12,627 nt of DNA from CAYSPT01 sp964432985 (lineage in GTDB: Bacteria; Muiribacteriota; CAYSPT01): the NCBI GenBank assembly GCA_964432985.1, contig CAYSPT010000101.1:1-12627 (forward strand), given 5' to 3'. Below, piece after piece: positions 1 to 6,185 of this stretch. The notes beneath the pieces are model-generated. The model did not search any database. It was not told where the DNA came from and saw only the letters and a list, made by a program, of their open reading frames with translations. The translations under genes and the position numbers were made by a program. Numbering within the stretch: the first letter of the stretch is position 1; each line of letters begins with the position of its first letter.

Positions 1-1001
1 TAGAGCGAAAAAAGGAGGAGAAGCAGGATGATGTAGACGAGATACGGCATGGGATTGGTGAAGATCGATTTGAAGCGCCCGATATGCTCAATACGCGCCT
101 GCTGACCGGGCCTGGCGGGTTTGACCCGCAGGCACCGCTCGGGTTGGCCTGGAACCATGGGGATCCTCATGAAGTCAGCAATTTTCTGTGCTTCTCCCAC
201 ACACAGGGAGTAGGCGTCGCGCTGCCAGTCGGACACCCGCATGATCTTTCCGCTGCGCAGGACGATAACCATGCAGTACGACCACCAGCCCGGTTTATAC
301 CGGCTGCCGGGGTGATACCGTCCGTTGACCGTGGCTGCGCTCATGGCGGCGAAGGGCTTGACCGGGGTTGATGACTGAAATCCCAGGATACTGCGGTGCA
401 CCAGTATCTGCCTTCGATAACCGTCCAGAACGTAATACACATCGGTTTTCAGCTTGAGAATGAGGCAGAACATGAAAAAAACCACCGCGGCGGGAAGCAG
501 TACCTTGTTGCGCTCCCGCATGGTTTTACCCCTGTCCGCCGCCCGCTCTTCCTTCGTTCTCTCATCGCCCTCCATGCTGTCGAGCAGGTCGTCGGTAGAT
601 TTCGCGTAATCGGAGTACGCTCCAATACCCTCAGCTATTCTTTTTGCGCCTTCACCACGGCGATATCCCCCGGATGAGGACCCGGAGGACCCTATTTGAC
701 GTTCGCCAAGGCGGGACGGCTGTGCCAGAAAGAATGGAGCAGCCAGGATGATTACCAGCAGGATGCAGCTACTCGCCAGCAGGTAACGGGTGAACAATTC
801 CAGAGGGGTAGTGGCGTCGACTTTCAGTTTGTTCGTGCCGGAAAACCGCAGGCAGTTGGCCTGGTTAGGCAGTGCGGAAAAATCGAGATCACCCGGCGCG
901 GGTCCGGCTGTCGGAGGTGCCGACACCGGAGTGGATTTCGATGCCGATGGTTGATCCAACAAGGACAGATCGAGCGGCTCAAAATCGTCGTTTTTACTCA
1001 T
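1..1001 (-). CDS. Membrane protein of unknown function, C-terminus cut by the window edge
   Basis: The reading frame is open from the ATG at 1001 to base 1 (333 codons visible, no stop), so the gene continues beyond the window. Its ATG overlaps the nadD stop as ATGA, which fixes the start and implies translational coupling. Visible layout: a Pro/Ser/Ala-rich soluble N-terminus (residues 1-65), a hydrophobic helix at about 73-93 (YLLASSCILLVIILAAPFF), a Gly/Ser and charged linker (95-165), a second helix at about 167-184, a soluble domain at about 186-295 containing WWSYCMVIVLRSGK, and a third helix starting at 318. I recognise no family. The middle domain ends in a pattern (strand, GK, strand, then a helix leading to a hydrophobic strand) that suggests a small compact domain. 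In Clostridia-like operons yqeK or rsfS often follows nadD; neither is present here. Function unknown; that it is a real gene is well supported. Confidence 0.85.
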   Translation of the reverse strand, partial: MSKNDDFEPLDLSLLDQPSASKSTPVSAPPTAGPAPGDLDFSALPNQANCLRFSGTNKLKVDATTPLELFTRYLLASSCILLVIILAAPFFLAQPSRLGERQIGSSGSSSGGYRRGEGAKRIAEGIGAYSDYAKSTDDLLDSMEGDERTKEERAADRGKTMRERNKVLLPAAVVFFMFCLILKLKTDVYYVLDGYRRQILVHRSILGFQSSTPVKPFAAMSAATVNGRYHPGSRYKPGWWSYCMVIVLRSGKIMRVSDWQRDAYSLCVGEAQKIADFMRIPMVPGQPERCLRVKPARPGQQARIEHIGRFKSIFTNPMPYLVYIILLLLLFSL

Positions 1002-1612
1002 CGAGGCAGGTAGAGCTTCATTTTCCTGATATATATCTGGACGGCAGAAGGGACCAGGTAGCGGATGGAACGATTCAGGGCAACCCGTTCCCGTATCTGC
1101 GTTGAAGATATATCGATAGGCGGCATGGGAAGAAAGACCGTTTCCTTCAAAACCTCATCCGGGACATCATCCCTGATATACCGCAGACGGGGAGCCACGG
1201 CAAAGGTGACTTCACGGACCAGGTCACCGGGGCTTTTCCAGGTCTCGATTTCCACCAGGCTGTCCAGGCCTACCACCAGGAACAGGTCGTCTTCACCGGA
1301 AGAGGAACTGGCTGGCTCTTCTTTGAGCCTTTCGCGGATGGCCCGCACCGTATCGATAGTGAAAGAAAGACCCTTACGGTCGATTTCAACCCGGGAAACC
1401 TGAAAATTGTCATGGTCCATCGTCCCCAGGACCGTCATCATGTACCGGTCCTGGTGCGAGGTTACTTCACCGGCAGCCTTGTGGGGGGGAATGCGGTTGG
1501 GAACGAACAGCAAACGATCGAGTTTCAGGTGCTCGAGCGCTTCTTCGGCCATGAGGAGATGTCCTATGTGAATGGGATCGAACGTCCCGCCGAGAATACC
1601 GATACGAGCCAT
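998..1612 (-). CDS. nadD: Nicotinate-nucleotide adenylyltransferase (NadD)
   Basis: Cytoplasmic enzyme that transfers AMP from ATP to nicotinate mononucleotide, giving deamido-NAD in NAD biosynthesis. The 204-residue protein begins with the nucleotidyltransferase signature GGTFDPIHIGHL (residues 8-19). It has VPNRIPPHK near 37-45, FLVVGLDSLVEIETW near 111-125 and the second ATP-binding motif ISSTQIRERV at 168-177, all typical of NadD. Length matches the family. A Ser/Glu-rich loop (ASSSSGEDD, about 101-109) is slightly longer than usual. The ATG lies 1 base after the obg stop, with a clear AAAGGAGAG ribosome binding site within the obg 3' end. Its stop overlaps the start of the next gene. The obg-nadD pairing is common in Firmicutes. 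Confidence 0.95.
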   Translation of the reverse strand: MARIGILGGTFDPIHIGHLLMAEEALEHLKLDRLLFVPNRIPPHKAAGEVTSHQDRYMMTVLGTMDHDNFQVSRVEIDRKGLSFTIDTVRAIRERLKEEPASSSSGEDDLFLVVGLDSLVEIETWKSPGDLVREVTFAVAPRLRYIRDDVPDEVLKETVFLPMPPIDISSTQIRERVALNRSIRYLVPSAVQIYIRKMKLYLPR

Positions 1613-1613
1613 G

Positions 1614-2621
1614 TTACTCTCCTTTTTCTGACTCCTTTTTCAGCAGGAGCCAGACATGTTCAAGAATAGCATCTACGCCTTGCCCGGTCAACGCAGATAT
1701 TTTGAAAATCTTATGTCCGGGCAGCTCTTTTTCCAGCACCTCGGCACGCTCAAGAGCTCCGGGCATATCTATTTTATTGACAGCCACCACCTGCGGTTTG
1801 TCCATAAAGGTTCTGTCATACTGCCTGAGCTCTTCGTTGATGGCGTGGAAATCGGTCACCGGGTCACGGCCGGAAAGAGGGGAAACATCCACCAGATGCA
1901 CAAACACCCGGGTGTGCTCCACGTGACGCAGGAACCGGTCGCCCAGCCCGCTGCCCTCATGGGCGCCCTCTATAAGCCCCGGGACATCAGCCAAAACCAT
2001 GGTCCGGCCGCCAGGCAGCGTTACCACTCCCAGCATGGGTTCCAGCGTGGTGAAATGGTACTCGGCCACTTTTGATTTTGCGGATGACACCCTGGATATC
2101 AAGGTGGATTTACCCGCGCTGGGAAATCCGATCAGACCGGCGTCTGAACGCAGACGAAGGGTAAGAACCAACCACCGTTCCTCACCGGGAACGCCTTCTT
2201 CGGCAATTTTCGGGGCCTGGCGGGTTGACGAGACAAACCTGGCGTTTCCACGCCCGCCGGCGCCCCCCACAGCCACTACCAGGGTCTCCTGCGGAGCAAG
2301 GAGTTCACCCAGGCGCTCTCCCGTATCCCGGTCTACCACTTCGGTGCCCACGGGCACCTCCACCATCCTGGCTTCACGGCTGCGGCCGGTTCTGTTGGAG
2401 CCCTGACCATGCTGCCCGCGTTCCCCTTTGAAATGACGCTTTCTCCGGAAATGAAAAAGGGAGCGCAACTCTGATGATGCGATAAGAACCACATCACCGC
2501 CGCGCCCACCATCTCCACCGTTCGGCCCGCCTCGGGGGACGTATTTTTCGCGCCTGAAACTGAGGCATCCATCTCCACCGGAGCCGGCCTTGACGAAAAT
2601 TTTGGTTCGGTCGACAAGCAT
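1614..2621 (-). CDS. obg: Obg family GTPase (ribosome assembly)
   Basis: Essential GTPase that acts late in 50S subunit assembly. The 335-residue protein has the glycine-rich Obg fold at 1-158 (GGDGC, GGPNGGDGGRGGDV, GGAGGRGNARF) and then a G domain: G1 GFPSAGKS (165-172), switch region YHFTTLEP (188-195), G3 DVPG (212-215), G4 NKID (282-285), G5 SAL (309-311). It ends shortly after the G domain, so it lacks the C-terminal OCT domain present in Bacillus Obg; many bacteria have this shorter form. The ATG follows the rpmA stop by 2 bases and has only a weak GGGT upstream, so initiation is probably coupled to rpmA translation. The position after rplU-prp-rpmA is the conserved arrangement. Confidence 0.97.
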   Translation of the reverse strand: MLVDRTKIFVKAGSGGDGCLSFRREKYVPRGGPNGGDGGRGGDVVLIASSELRSLFHFRRKRHFKGERGQHGQGSNRTGRSREARMVEVPVGTEVVDRDTGERLGELLAPQETLVVAVGGAGGRGNARFVSSTRQAPKIAEEGVPGEERWLVLTLRLRSDAGLIGFPSAGKSTLISRVSSAKSKVAEYHFTTLEPMLGVVTLPGGRTMVLADVPGLIEGAHEGSGLGDRFLRHVEHTRVFVHLVDVSPLSGRDPVTDFHAINEELRQYDRTFMDKPQVVAVNKIDMPGALERAEVLEKELPGHKIFKISALTGQGVDAILEHVWLLLKKESEKGE

Positions 2622-2623
2622 TG

Positions 2624-2923
2624 CTACCCGTTGGTTACTTCGCCCGGAACTTGTTCTGCGTACGGAACTTGTTCCGCAGTGACCGACACCGACCGCCTGC
2701 CGGAAGATTTTCCGCGAAATGAAACTATGCCGCTGATTTTGGCGAAGAGTGTATCATCGCCACCGCGGCCAACGTTTTCACCCGGGTGAATTTTCGTGCC
2801 TCTCTGTCTGACCAGGATACTCCCGGCCGGAACAAATTGACCACCAAAGCGTTTAACTCCTAAACGCTTTGATTCACTTTCCCGTCCATTTGAGGTGCTG
2901 CCTTTACCTTTTTTATGCGCCAT
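2624..2923 (-). CDS. rpmA: 50S ribosomal protein L27
   Basis: Large-subunit ribosomal protein whose N-terminal tail reaches towards the peptidyl transferase centre. The 99-residue product reads MAHKKGKGSTSNGRESESKR, then GGQFVPAGSILVRQRGTKIHPGENVG and DDTLFAKISG, which is diagnostic. A strong GGGAGGTGAGG site precedes the ATG. An in-frame TGA lies 7 bases upstream of the ATG, so there is no N-terminal extension of the kind that Prp removes in Staphylococcus aureus, and the protein starts directly at MAHKKG. The C-terminus is longer than usual and contains a duplicated hexapeptide (AEQVPY-AEQVPG) encoded by an 18-bp tandem repeat. Confidence 0.97.
   Translation of the reverse strand: MAHKKGKGSTSNGRESESKRLGVKRFGGQFVPAGSILVRQRGTKIHPGENVGRGGDDTLFAKISGIVSFRGKSSGRRSVSVTAEQVPYAEQVPGEVTNG
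2646..2681 (-). repeat. 18-bp tandem duplication in the 3' end of rpmA
   Basis: Two adjacent 18-base units, ggaacttgttctgcgtac and ggaacttgttccgcagtg on the plus strand, differ at a few positions. They encode a hexapeptide twice (AEQVPY, AEQVPG) in the C-terminal tail of L27, beyond the conserved ribosomal core. The length is a multiple of three, so the frame is kept. Confidence 0.8.
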
Positions 2924-2941
2924 TCGACCTCACCTCCCTAA

Positions 2942-3340
2942 CTAACCCTGTTGGGTTTTGTCGTTAACTCGTAAATACCCTTGATATTCATTCTGCATCT
3001 GCTGAAGGGAATCCGCCATCGCTTCGAGCAGAAACTCTGCACGTTCCTTTTCCGATGGTGCCATTTCTTCGGGCAGGTAACACACCGTGTCACCCGGCCT
3101 TATCCGACAGTGGACATCCAGGCCGAGCCTGCTTTGCAGAGCGCCGATAGTGTGCAACACCAGCGCTGACACACCGGCACACACTCTGTTGGCTCTCAGT
3201 ACCCGCTGCCAGCCTAGCCTGAGCGGAATCAAATTCCGCCACCCGAACTTCGGCTGCCGGCGCCGGCTGACGGAGTGTCCCGCGGCGGAAAAACCGTGGG
3301 GACAGCCATCCCGGTACCGGAAAATGGTCACCTCAACCAT
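2942..3340 (-). CDS. prp: Ribosomal-processing cysteine protease Prp-like protein with an internal insertion
   Basis: Prp (YsxB/DUF464 family) cleaves the N-terminal extension of L27 in Firmicutes. Its location between rplU and rpmA is the standard one. The 132-residue protein has the N-terminal strand MVEVTIFRYRDG, the catalytic His in GHS (H22) and the catalytic Cys in VCAGVSALV (C54). In S. aureus Prp the His and Cys are 12 residues apart; here they are 32 apart. The extra segment of about 20 residues (roughly 25-50) is basic and Trp-rich, and the usual Asp before IVC is absent (NRVC). The DNA of the segment contains two palindromes. The adjacent L27 lacks the extension Prp would cut, so activity is uncertain. 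The start follows three 17-bp repeats that each carry an AGG. The alternative, that the segment comes from two compensating frameshifts, is less likely because third-position GC remains high in the annotated frame. Confidence 0.85.
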   Translation of the reverse strand: MVEVTIFRYRDGCPHGFSAAGHSVSRRRQPKFGWRNLIPLRLGWQRVLRANRVCAGVSALVLHTIGALQSRLGLDVHCRIRPGDTVCYLPEEMAPSEKERAEFLLEAMADSLQQMQNEYQGYLRVNDKTQQG

Positions 3341-3389
3341 AAACGACTAACCTGCTTGGACTATCAACCTGCATAAACAATTAACCTGC
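3339..3389 (-). repeat. Three 17-bp tandem units spanning the prp initiation region
   Basis: On the coding strand the units are GCAGGTTAATTGTTTAT, GCAGGTTGATAGTCCAA and GCAGGTTAGTCGTTTAT. The first and third are close copies and the middle one is diverged. The third unit supplies the AGG and the first two bases of the prp ATG; the first supplies an equivalent AGG and an ATG (3374). That upstream ATG opens a 13-codon ORF (3374 to 3333) whose TGA lies just inside the prp start. The rplU-prp gap here is 74 bases. Confidence 0.75.
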
Positions 3390-3395
3390 AACCTC

Positions 3396-3410
3396 AGATC
3401 TTTAAGATCT
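3396..3410. repeat. 15-bp palindrome between rplU and prp
   Basis: Plus strand agatctt-t-aagatct: two perfect 7-base arms around one base, a few bases after the rplU stop. It has no T-run and is too AT-rich and tightly closed for a convincing terminator. It may be an mRNA stability element or chance. Confidence 0.4.
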
Positions 3411-3414
3411 CAAT

Positions 3415-3729
3415 CTATCCAATTTCGATCTTGTCAATCTTTACTTCGGTGAACTGCTGGCGGTGTCCCTGCAGTCGGCGATAAGCCTTCTTGGGCTTGT
3501 ATTTGAAGACCTTCACTTTCTTGCTTTTCCCGTGCCCGAGCACGGTGCCGGTCACTTTCGCGCCTTCAACATACGGCATGCCGATATGGTGCTTATCACC
3601 GTCGTTCACCAGTAAGACCCGCGAGGTCTCAAAGGTCGAAGAAGCCTCAAGGGGCAGTTTTTCAACCTGTACAGTCTCATTTTCTGAAACCCGGTACTGC
3701 TTGCCCCCTTCTTCAATTATCGCATACAT
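3415..3729 (-). CDS. rplU: 50S ribosomal protein L21
   Basis: Large-subunit ribosomal protein that binds 23S rRNA; first gene after the promoter at 3842-3870. The 104-residue product begins MYAIIEEGGKQYRVSENE and contains VEGAKVTGTVLGHGKSKKVKVFKYKPKKAYRR and the C-terminal GHRQQFTEVKIDKI motif, diagnostic of L21. I chose the ATG at 3729 rather than an upstream alternative at 3750. It matches the family N-terminus and has an ideal AGGAGG site eight bases ahead; the longer start would place the ribosome binding site inside the coding region. The untranslated leader carries two hairpins, suggesting autoregulation or mRNA stabilisation. Confidence 0.97.
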   Translation of the reverse strand: MYAIIEEGGKQYRVSENETVQVEKLPLEASSTFETSRVLLVNDGDKHHIGMPYVEGAKVTGTVLGHGKSKKVKVFKYKPKKAYRRLQGHRQQFTEVKIDKIEIG

Positions 3730-3750
3730 TCCAGGGGCCTCCTCCCTCAA

Positions 3751-3769
3751 CCGCTTATCTCATAAGCGG
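3751..3769 (-). promoter_or_regulatory. Leader hairpin just upstream of the rplU ribosome binding site
   Basis: A perfect 8-bp stem with a 3-base loop: plus strand ccgcttat-ctc-ataagcgg. In the transcript it ends about 5 bases before the GAGGGAGGAGG region of rplU, so it could influence ribosome access or act as part of an r-protein autoregulatory leader. There is no U-run after it, so it is not an intrinsic terminator. Confidence 0.6.
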
Positions 3770-3790
3770 ATCATTATCCCATGAAAGTTT

Positions 3791-3824
3791 ACCACCACCT
3801 GCCGGACCATACGGAGGTGGTGGC
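3791..3824 (-). promoter_or_regulatory. Larger hairpin in the rplU leader
   Basis: Plus strand arms accaccacct (3791-3800) and aggtggtggc (3815-3824) give a 10-bp stem in RNA, counting one G-U pair. It is extended by an inner CCG/CGG stem with a single-base bulge and a 7-base loop. It lies about 10-45 bases after the predicted transcription start. Position and shape are compatible with an L21 leader (an Rfam family is described upstream of rplU in low-GC Gram-positive bacteria), but I cannot test the match. The bases after it are not a U-tract. Confidence 0.55.
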
Positions 3825-3841
3825 ATATTATTCAAGTGTAT

Positions 3842-3870
3842 AGTATAGTTATCCAATGTCTATCTGTCAA
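3842..3870 (-). promoter_or_regulatory. Sigma-70/sigma-A type promoter for rplU-prp-rpmA-obg-nadD
   Basis: On the minus strand a perfect TTGACA -35 box (3870-3865) is separated by exactly 17 bases from TATACT (3847-3842), one base from the consensus -10. Transcription should start near 3835, giving a leader of about 106 bases before the rplU ATG. The -35 box overlaps the stop codon of rng, so the promoter is packed against the upstream gene and read-through from rng is probably added to it. This is the only strong promoter I see in the window. Confidence 0.85.
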
Positions 3871-5339
3871 GTACTGATATCAACACTCTCCAGGTGAAGA
3901 GTGCTGTCAGCGATAACCTGCACTCTTTTTTTCACCATGTCCTCGAGCAGAAAAAGCTTTTCGTCGTCGACACCGCGCAGCACGGCAGCCACTTCCGGAT
4001 GCACCGTCACGGTGACAAACCGGCTGAGTGTTTCCTCGGACAGCTTGATCAACCGGCGGCGGATTTTTTCTGCCACGTATTCGGGGGAGAGCACCTTTCC
4101 CTGACCGCGGCAATAGGGGCAGCCCGTGCGGCAAAGCTGGTCCAGCCCTTTACCGACCCGTTTCCGGGTTATTTCGAGCAGGCCGAACTCGTTGATGGGG
4201 AGCAGGTTGCTCTTTGATTTGTCTTTCTCCAGCTCCCGTTGCAGATGCTCCACTACTTCTTCCCGGTGGGCCTGTTCCCTCATATCGATGAAATCTATTA
4301 TCAGTATCCCTCCGATATCGCGCAGCCGGATCTGGCGGACGACTTCCGGAATCGCTTCCATATTTGCCTTGAAGACTGTTTCTTCCAGGTTGACCTTGCC
4401 GACGAACTTACCCGTGTTTATGTCTATGGTTGAGAGAGCTTCCGTCCGCTCAATGACGATATATCCTCCCGATTTTAACCACACCTTGCGCTTCAGTGCA
4501 TGGTTGATATCCGCTTCCAGACCGAACTTTTCGAATATCGGAACATAACCTTCATACATCTCTACCCGGGAGGAAAGTTGGGAAGAGCCGGAAAACGATT
4601 CTATAAACTCTATCAATGCCCGATGCTTGATGGAACTGTTTACCACAAACCTATCAACATCGACGGTGAACAGATCGCGGGCCATTTTCTGCACCAGGTC
4701 CAATTCCCGGTACAGCAGCGACGGCGCAGAAGAGTTCTTCCCCCGGTTTTTTATCTTTTCCCATAATTTGAGAAGAAAATCCAGATCATCTTTGAGCTCG
4801 TCTTCCTGCCGGCCTTCAGCGACTGTCCGCAGAATGAGCCCCATGTCCGGCGGCTGTATGGCGTGTCCTACTTCCCTGAGCCGTTCCCGTTCCTCTTCTT
4901 CAATCCTCTTTGACACGCCTACGTGGTCGATCCCGGGCATGAGCACCAGGTACCGGCCTGGCAGGGTCAGATAGGTCGTTCCCCGCGCTCCCTTGGTTCC
5001 AATAGGCTCCTTGAGTATCTGGATTTCGATTTCCTGCCCCACCTGGAGCAGCTCGTTGATGCTGAACGGTTCCGCATCCGCCAGCGGCATATCATCGGAT
5101 TCTTCAGGACGGAAACCCTCTATATCGCCGATATAGAGGAACACATCCTTCTCTATTCCGATGTTGACGAAGGCAGACTGCATTCCGGGCAGGACGTTTG
5201 TTACCCGTCCCTTGTAGATATTACCGACGATCTTACGGTTTTCCTCGCGCTCCACGTAGAGTTCCACCAGGTGACCGTCTTCGGTGATGCCGATTCTCAC
5301 CTCAGTACCCGTGCAGTCAACAACAATGCACTTTTCCAA
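3867..5339 (-). CDS. rng: Ribonuclease G (RNase E/G family)
   Basis: Single-strand endoribonuclease for rRNA maturation and mRNA decay. The 490-residue protein has an N-terminal S1-type domain (about 36-125: NIYKGRVTNVLPGMQSAFVNIG, DVFLYIGDI). The RNase E/G catalytic core contains the metal-binding Asp residues in STIDINTG (D306) and IIDFIDM (D349). The zinc-link motif is CRTGCPYC (C403, C407, C410) followed by RGQGKV. It has no long C-terminal scaffold, so it is RNase G-like in length. The start is TTG at 5339 with AGAGG nine bases ahead; the gene begins 18 bases after the DUF2344 stop. The order DUF2344-rng-rplU is standard for the Clostridia-like arrangement. Its stop overlaps the downstream -35 box. 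Confidence 0.96.
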   Translation of the reverse strand: MEKCIVVDCTGTEVRIGITEDGHLVELYVEREENRKIVGNIYKGRVTNVLPGMQSAFVNIGIEKDVFLYIGDIEGFRPEESDDMPLADAEPFSINELLQVGQEIEIQILKEPIGTKGARGTTYLTLPGRYLVLMPGIDHVGVSKRIEEEERERLREVGHAIQPPDMGLILRTVAEGRQEDELKDDLDFLLKLWEKIKNRGKNSSAPSLLYRELDLVQKMARDLFTVDVDRFVVNSSIKHRALIEFIESFSGSSQLSSRVEMYEGYVPIFEKFGLEADINHALKRKVWLKSGGYIVIERTEALSTIDINTGKFVGKVNLEETVFKANMEAIPEVVRQIRLRDIGGILIIDFIDMREQAHREEVVEHLQRELEKDKSKSNLLPINEFGLLEITRKRVGKGLDQLCRTGCPYCRGQGKVLSPEYVAEKIRRRLIKLSEETLSRFVTVTVHPEVAAVLRGVDDEKLFLLEDMVKKRVQVIADSTLHLESVDIST

Positions 5340-5357
5340 TTAAACTATCCTCTACAA

Positions 5358-6047
5358 TTATTCGAACGATTCTCTGGCGGCAAACCAGGTCACAGTCCCG
5401 GCACCGCCTGCCAGTGAACCAACGATATCTTCAAAATTCGACGAGGAAGAAATAGGCAGGAGAAACGTTGCCTGATACCAGCACCGCGCTGCTGCCGTCC
5501 CCGGTTCCTTCCAATCAAAACCGCACATTTCCCGCACGGTTTCCAATGAGGCGGGCCGAGGTCCATCGACGATCTTCCCACCCCCATGGATGACCGCCAC
5601 TCCGCCGGTGAGTTTATCGCACCGTGAGACCGCATCACAATCCGCAGCCGGGTCGTCCTGAGAAAATACTACCATCATTCGGCTCGAAGTGAAAGCAGAA
5701 CCGCATCCCGCATCATTTTCCCCGAGCCTGTCAAGGCGTATAACGCTCATGTGAGGCGGCAGCTGCCGGTTGAGACGCCGTGAAATTTCCTGCACGCCGA
5801 TGTCTTCGTACAGATTAATATCCACCGGTTCTCCCTGACTGAGGTAACCCGTTCTGAGCGCCGGTCCGAATGACAGCCGCGGCAGGGGGTGGTATCCCCT
5901 GGTAAACATGATGGGAAGCTTGCTGCGGATCAACGCCCGTCTCAAAGCGACCACCATTCCGAGATGGGAGACGAACCGGTAACGGTCCTTTTTCTGCAAC
6001 CAGGCCCTCACCCGAAAGCGGTGGACGGTGTTCCCTGTTTCACTCAT
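5358..6047 (-). CDS. Radical SAM-linked DUF2344 protein (TIGR03936 type)
   Basis: Family of unknown biochemical role that accompanies, or is fused to the C-terminus of, TIGR03960 radical SAM proteins; a part in tRNA or rRNA modification has been suspected but is not established. The family core is at residues 10-79: RFRVRAWLQKKDRYRFVSHLGM, then FTRGYHPLPRLSFGPALRTGYLSQGEPVDINL, close to the typical family pattern RFLSHLD...GFHPHPRLSFGPAL. Length (229) is normal. The ATG at 6047 has AGGGG six bases ahead, supplied by the 59-bp repeat, and overlaps the stop of a repeat-encoded mini-ORF as ATGA. Its usual radical SAM partner lies about 3.8 kb away, beyond five intervening genes. Confidence 0.9.
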   Translation of the reverse strand: MSETGNTVHRFRVRAWLQKKDRYRFVSHLGMVVALRRALIRSKLPIMFTRGYHPLPRLSFGPALRTGYLSQGEPVDINLYEDIGVQEISRRLNRQLPPHMSVIRLDRLGENDAGCGSAFTSSRMMVVFSQDDPAADCDAVSRCDKLTGGVAVIHGGGKIVDGPRPASLETVREMCGFDWKEPGTAAARCWYQATFLLPISSSSNFEDIVGSLAGGAGTVTWFAARESFE

Positions 6048-6185
6048 TCGTAACCCCTGGCCAGCATTGTCCCCGAAACGAGAATTTTCGTCACTGGCTC
6101 ACTCAATCGTAACCCCTGGCCAGCATTGTCCCCGAAACGAGAATTTTCGTCACTGGCTCACTCAATCGTAGTCCCTGGCCAGGAT
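6044..6185 (-). repeat. Perfect 59-bp tandem duplication at the propeller/DUF2344 gene junction
   Basis: The 59-base unit at 6051-6109 is repeated without a single change at 6110-6168. A partial third copy runs into the 3' end of the FG-GAP gene (to about 6185), and related bases extend to the DUF2344 ATG on the other side. Each copy carries CAGGGG followed by a start-like triplet. The TTGA at 6165-6162 overlaps the FG-GAP stop; the TTG there opens a 20-codon ORF whose TGA overlaps the next TTG (6106). That opens a second 20-codon ORF whose TGA overlaps the DUF2344 ATG (6047). The mini-ORFs begin MSEPV (DUF2344 begins MSETG) and end LARGYD or LARGYE (the FG-GAP protein ends LARDYD), so the unit is a duplicated gene junction. 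Translation of the mini-ORFs is inference. Confidence 0.9.

Noticed and set aside
3180..3290. prp broken by paired frameshifts
   Set aside because: Another frame does read as an Ala/Glu-rich peptide across this part, but two exactly compensating shifts would be needed, and third-position GC is higher in the annotated frame. It is kept as an insertion, with resequencing named as the test.
3339..3389. CRISPR-like array
   Set aside because: The 17-base units are directly adjacent with no spacers and only three copies. The same holds for the 18- and 59-base repeats elsewhere in the window.
3791..3824. Intrinsic terminator between rng and rplU
   Set aside because: The stem is good, but no T-run follows on either strand, and the hairpin lies downstream of the promoter inside the rplU leader.
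4923..5417. Plus-strand open frame of 164 codons opposite rng
   Set aside because: rng is fully supported by catalytic and zinc motifs across this region, and the opposite frame shows no family features. Similar antisense frames at 6954-7478, 1656-2075 and 7705-8088 were rejected for the same reason.
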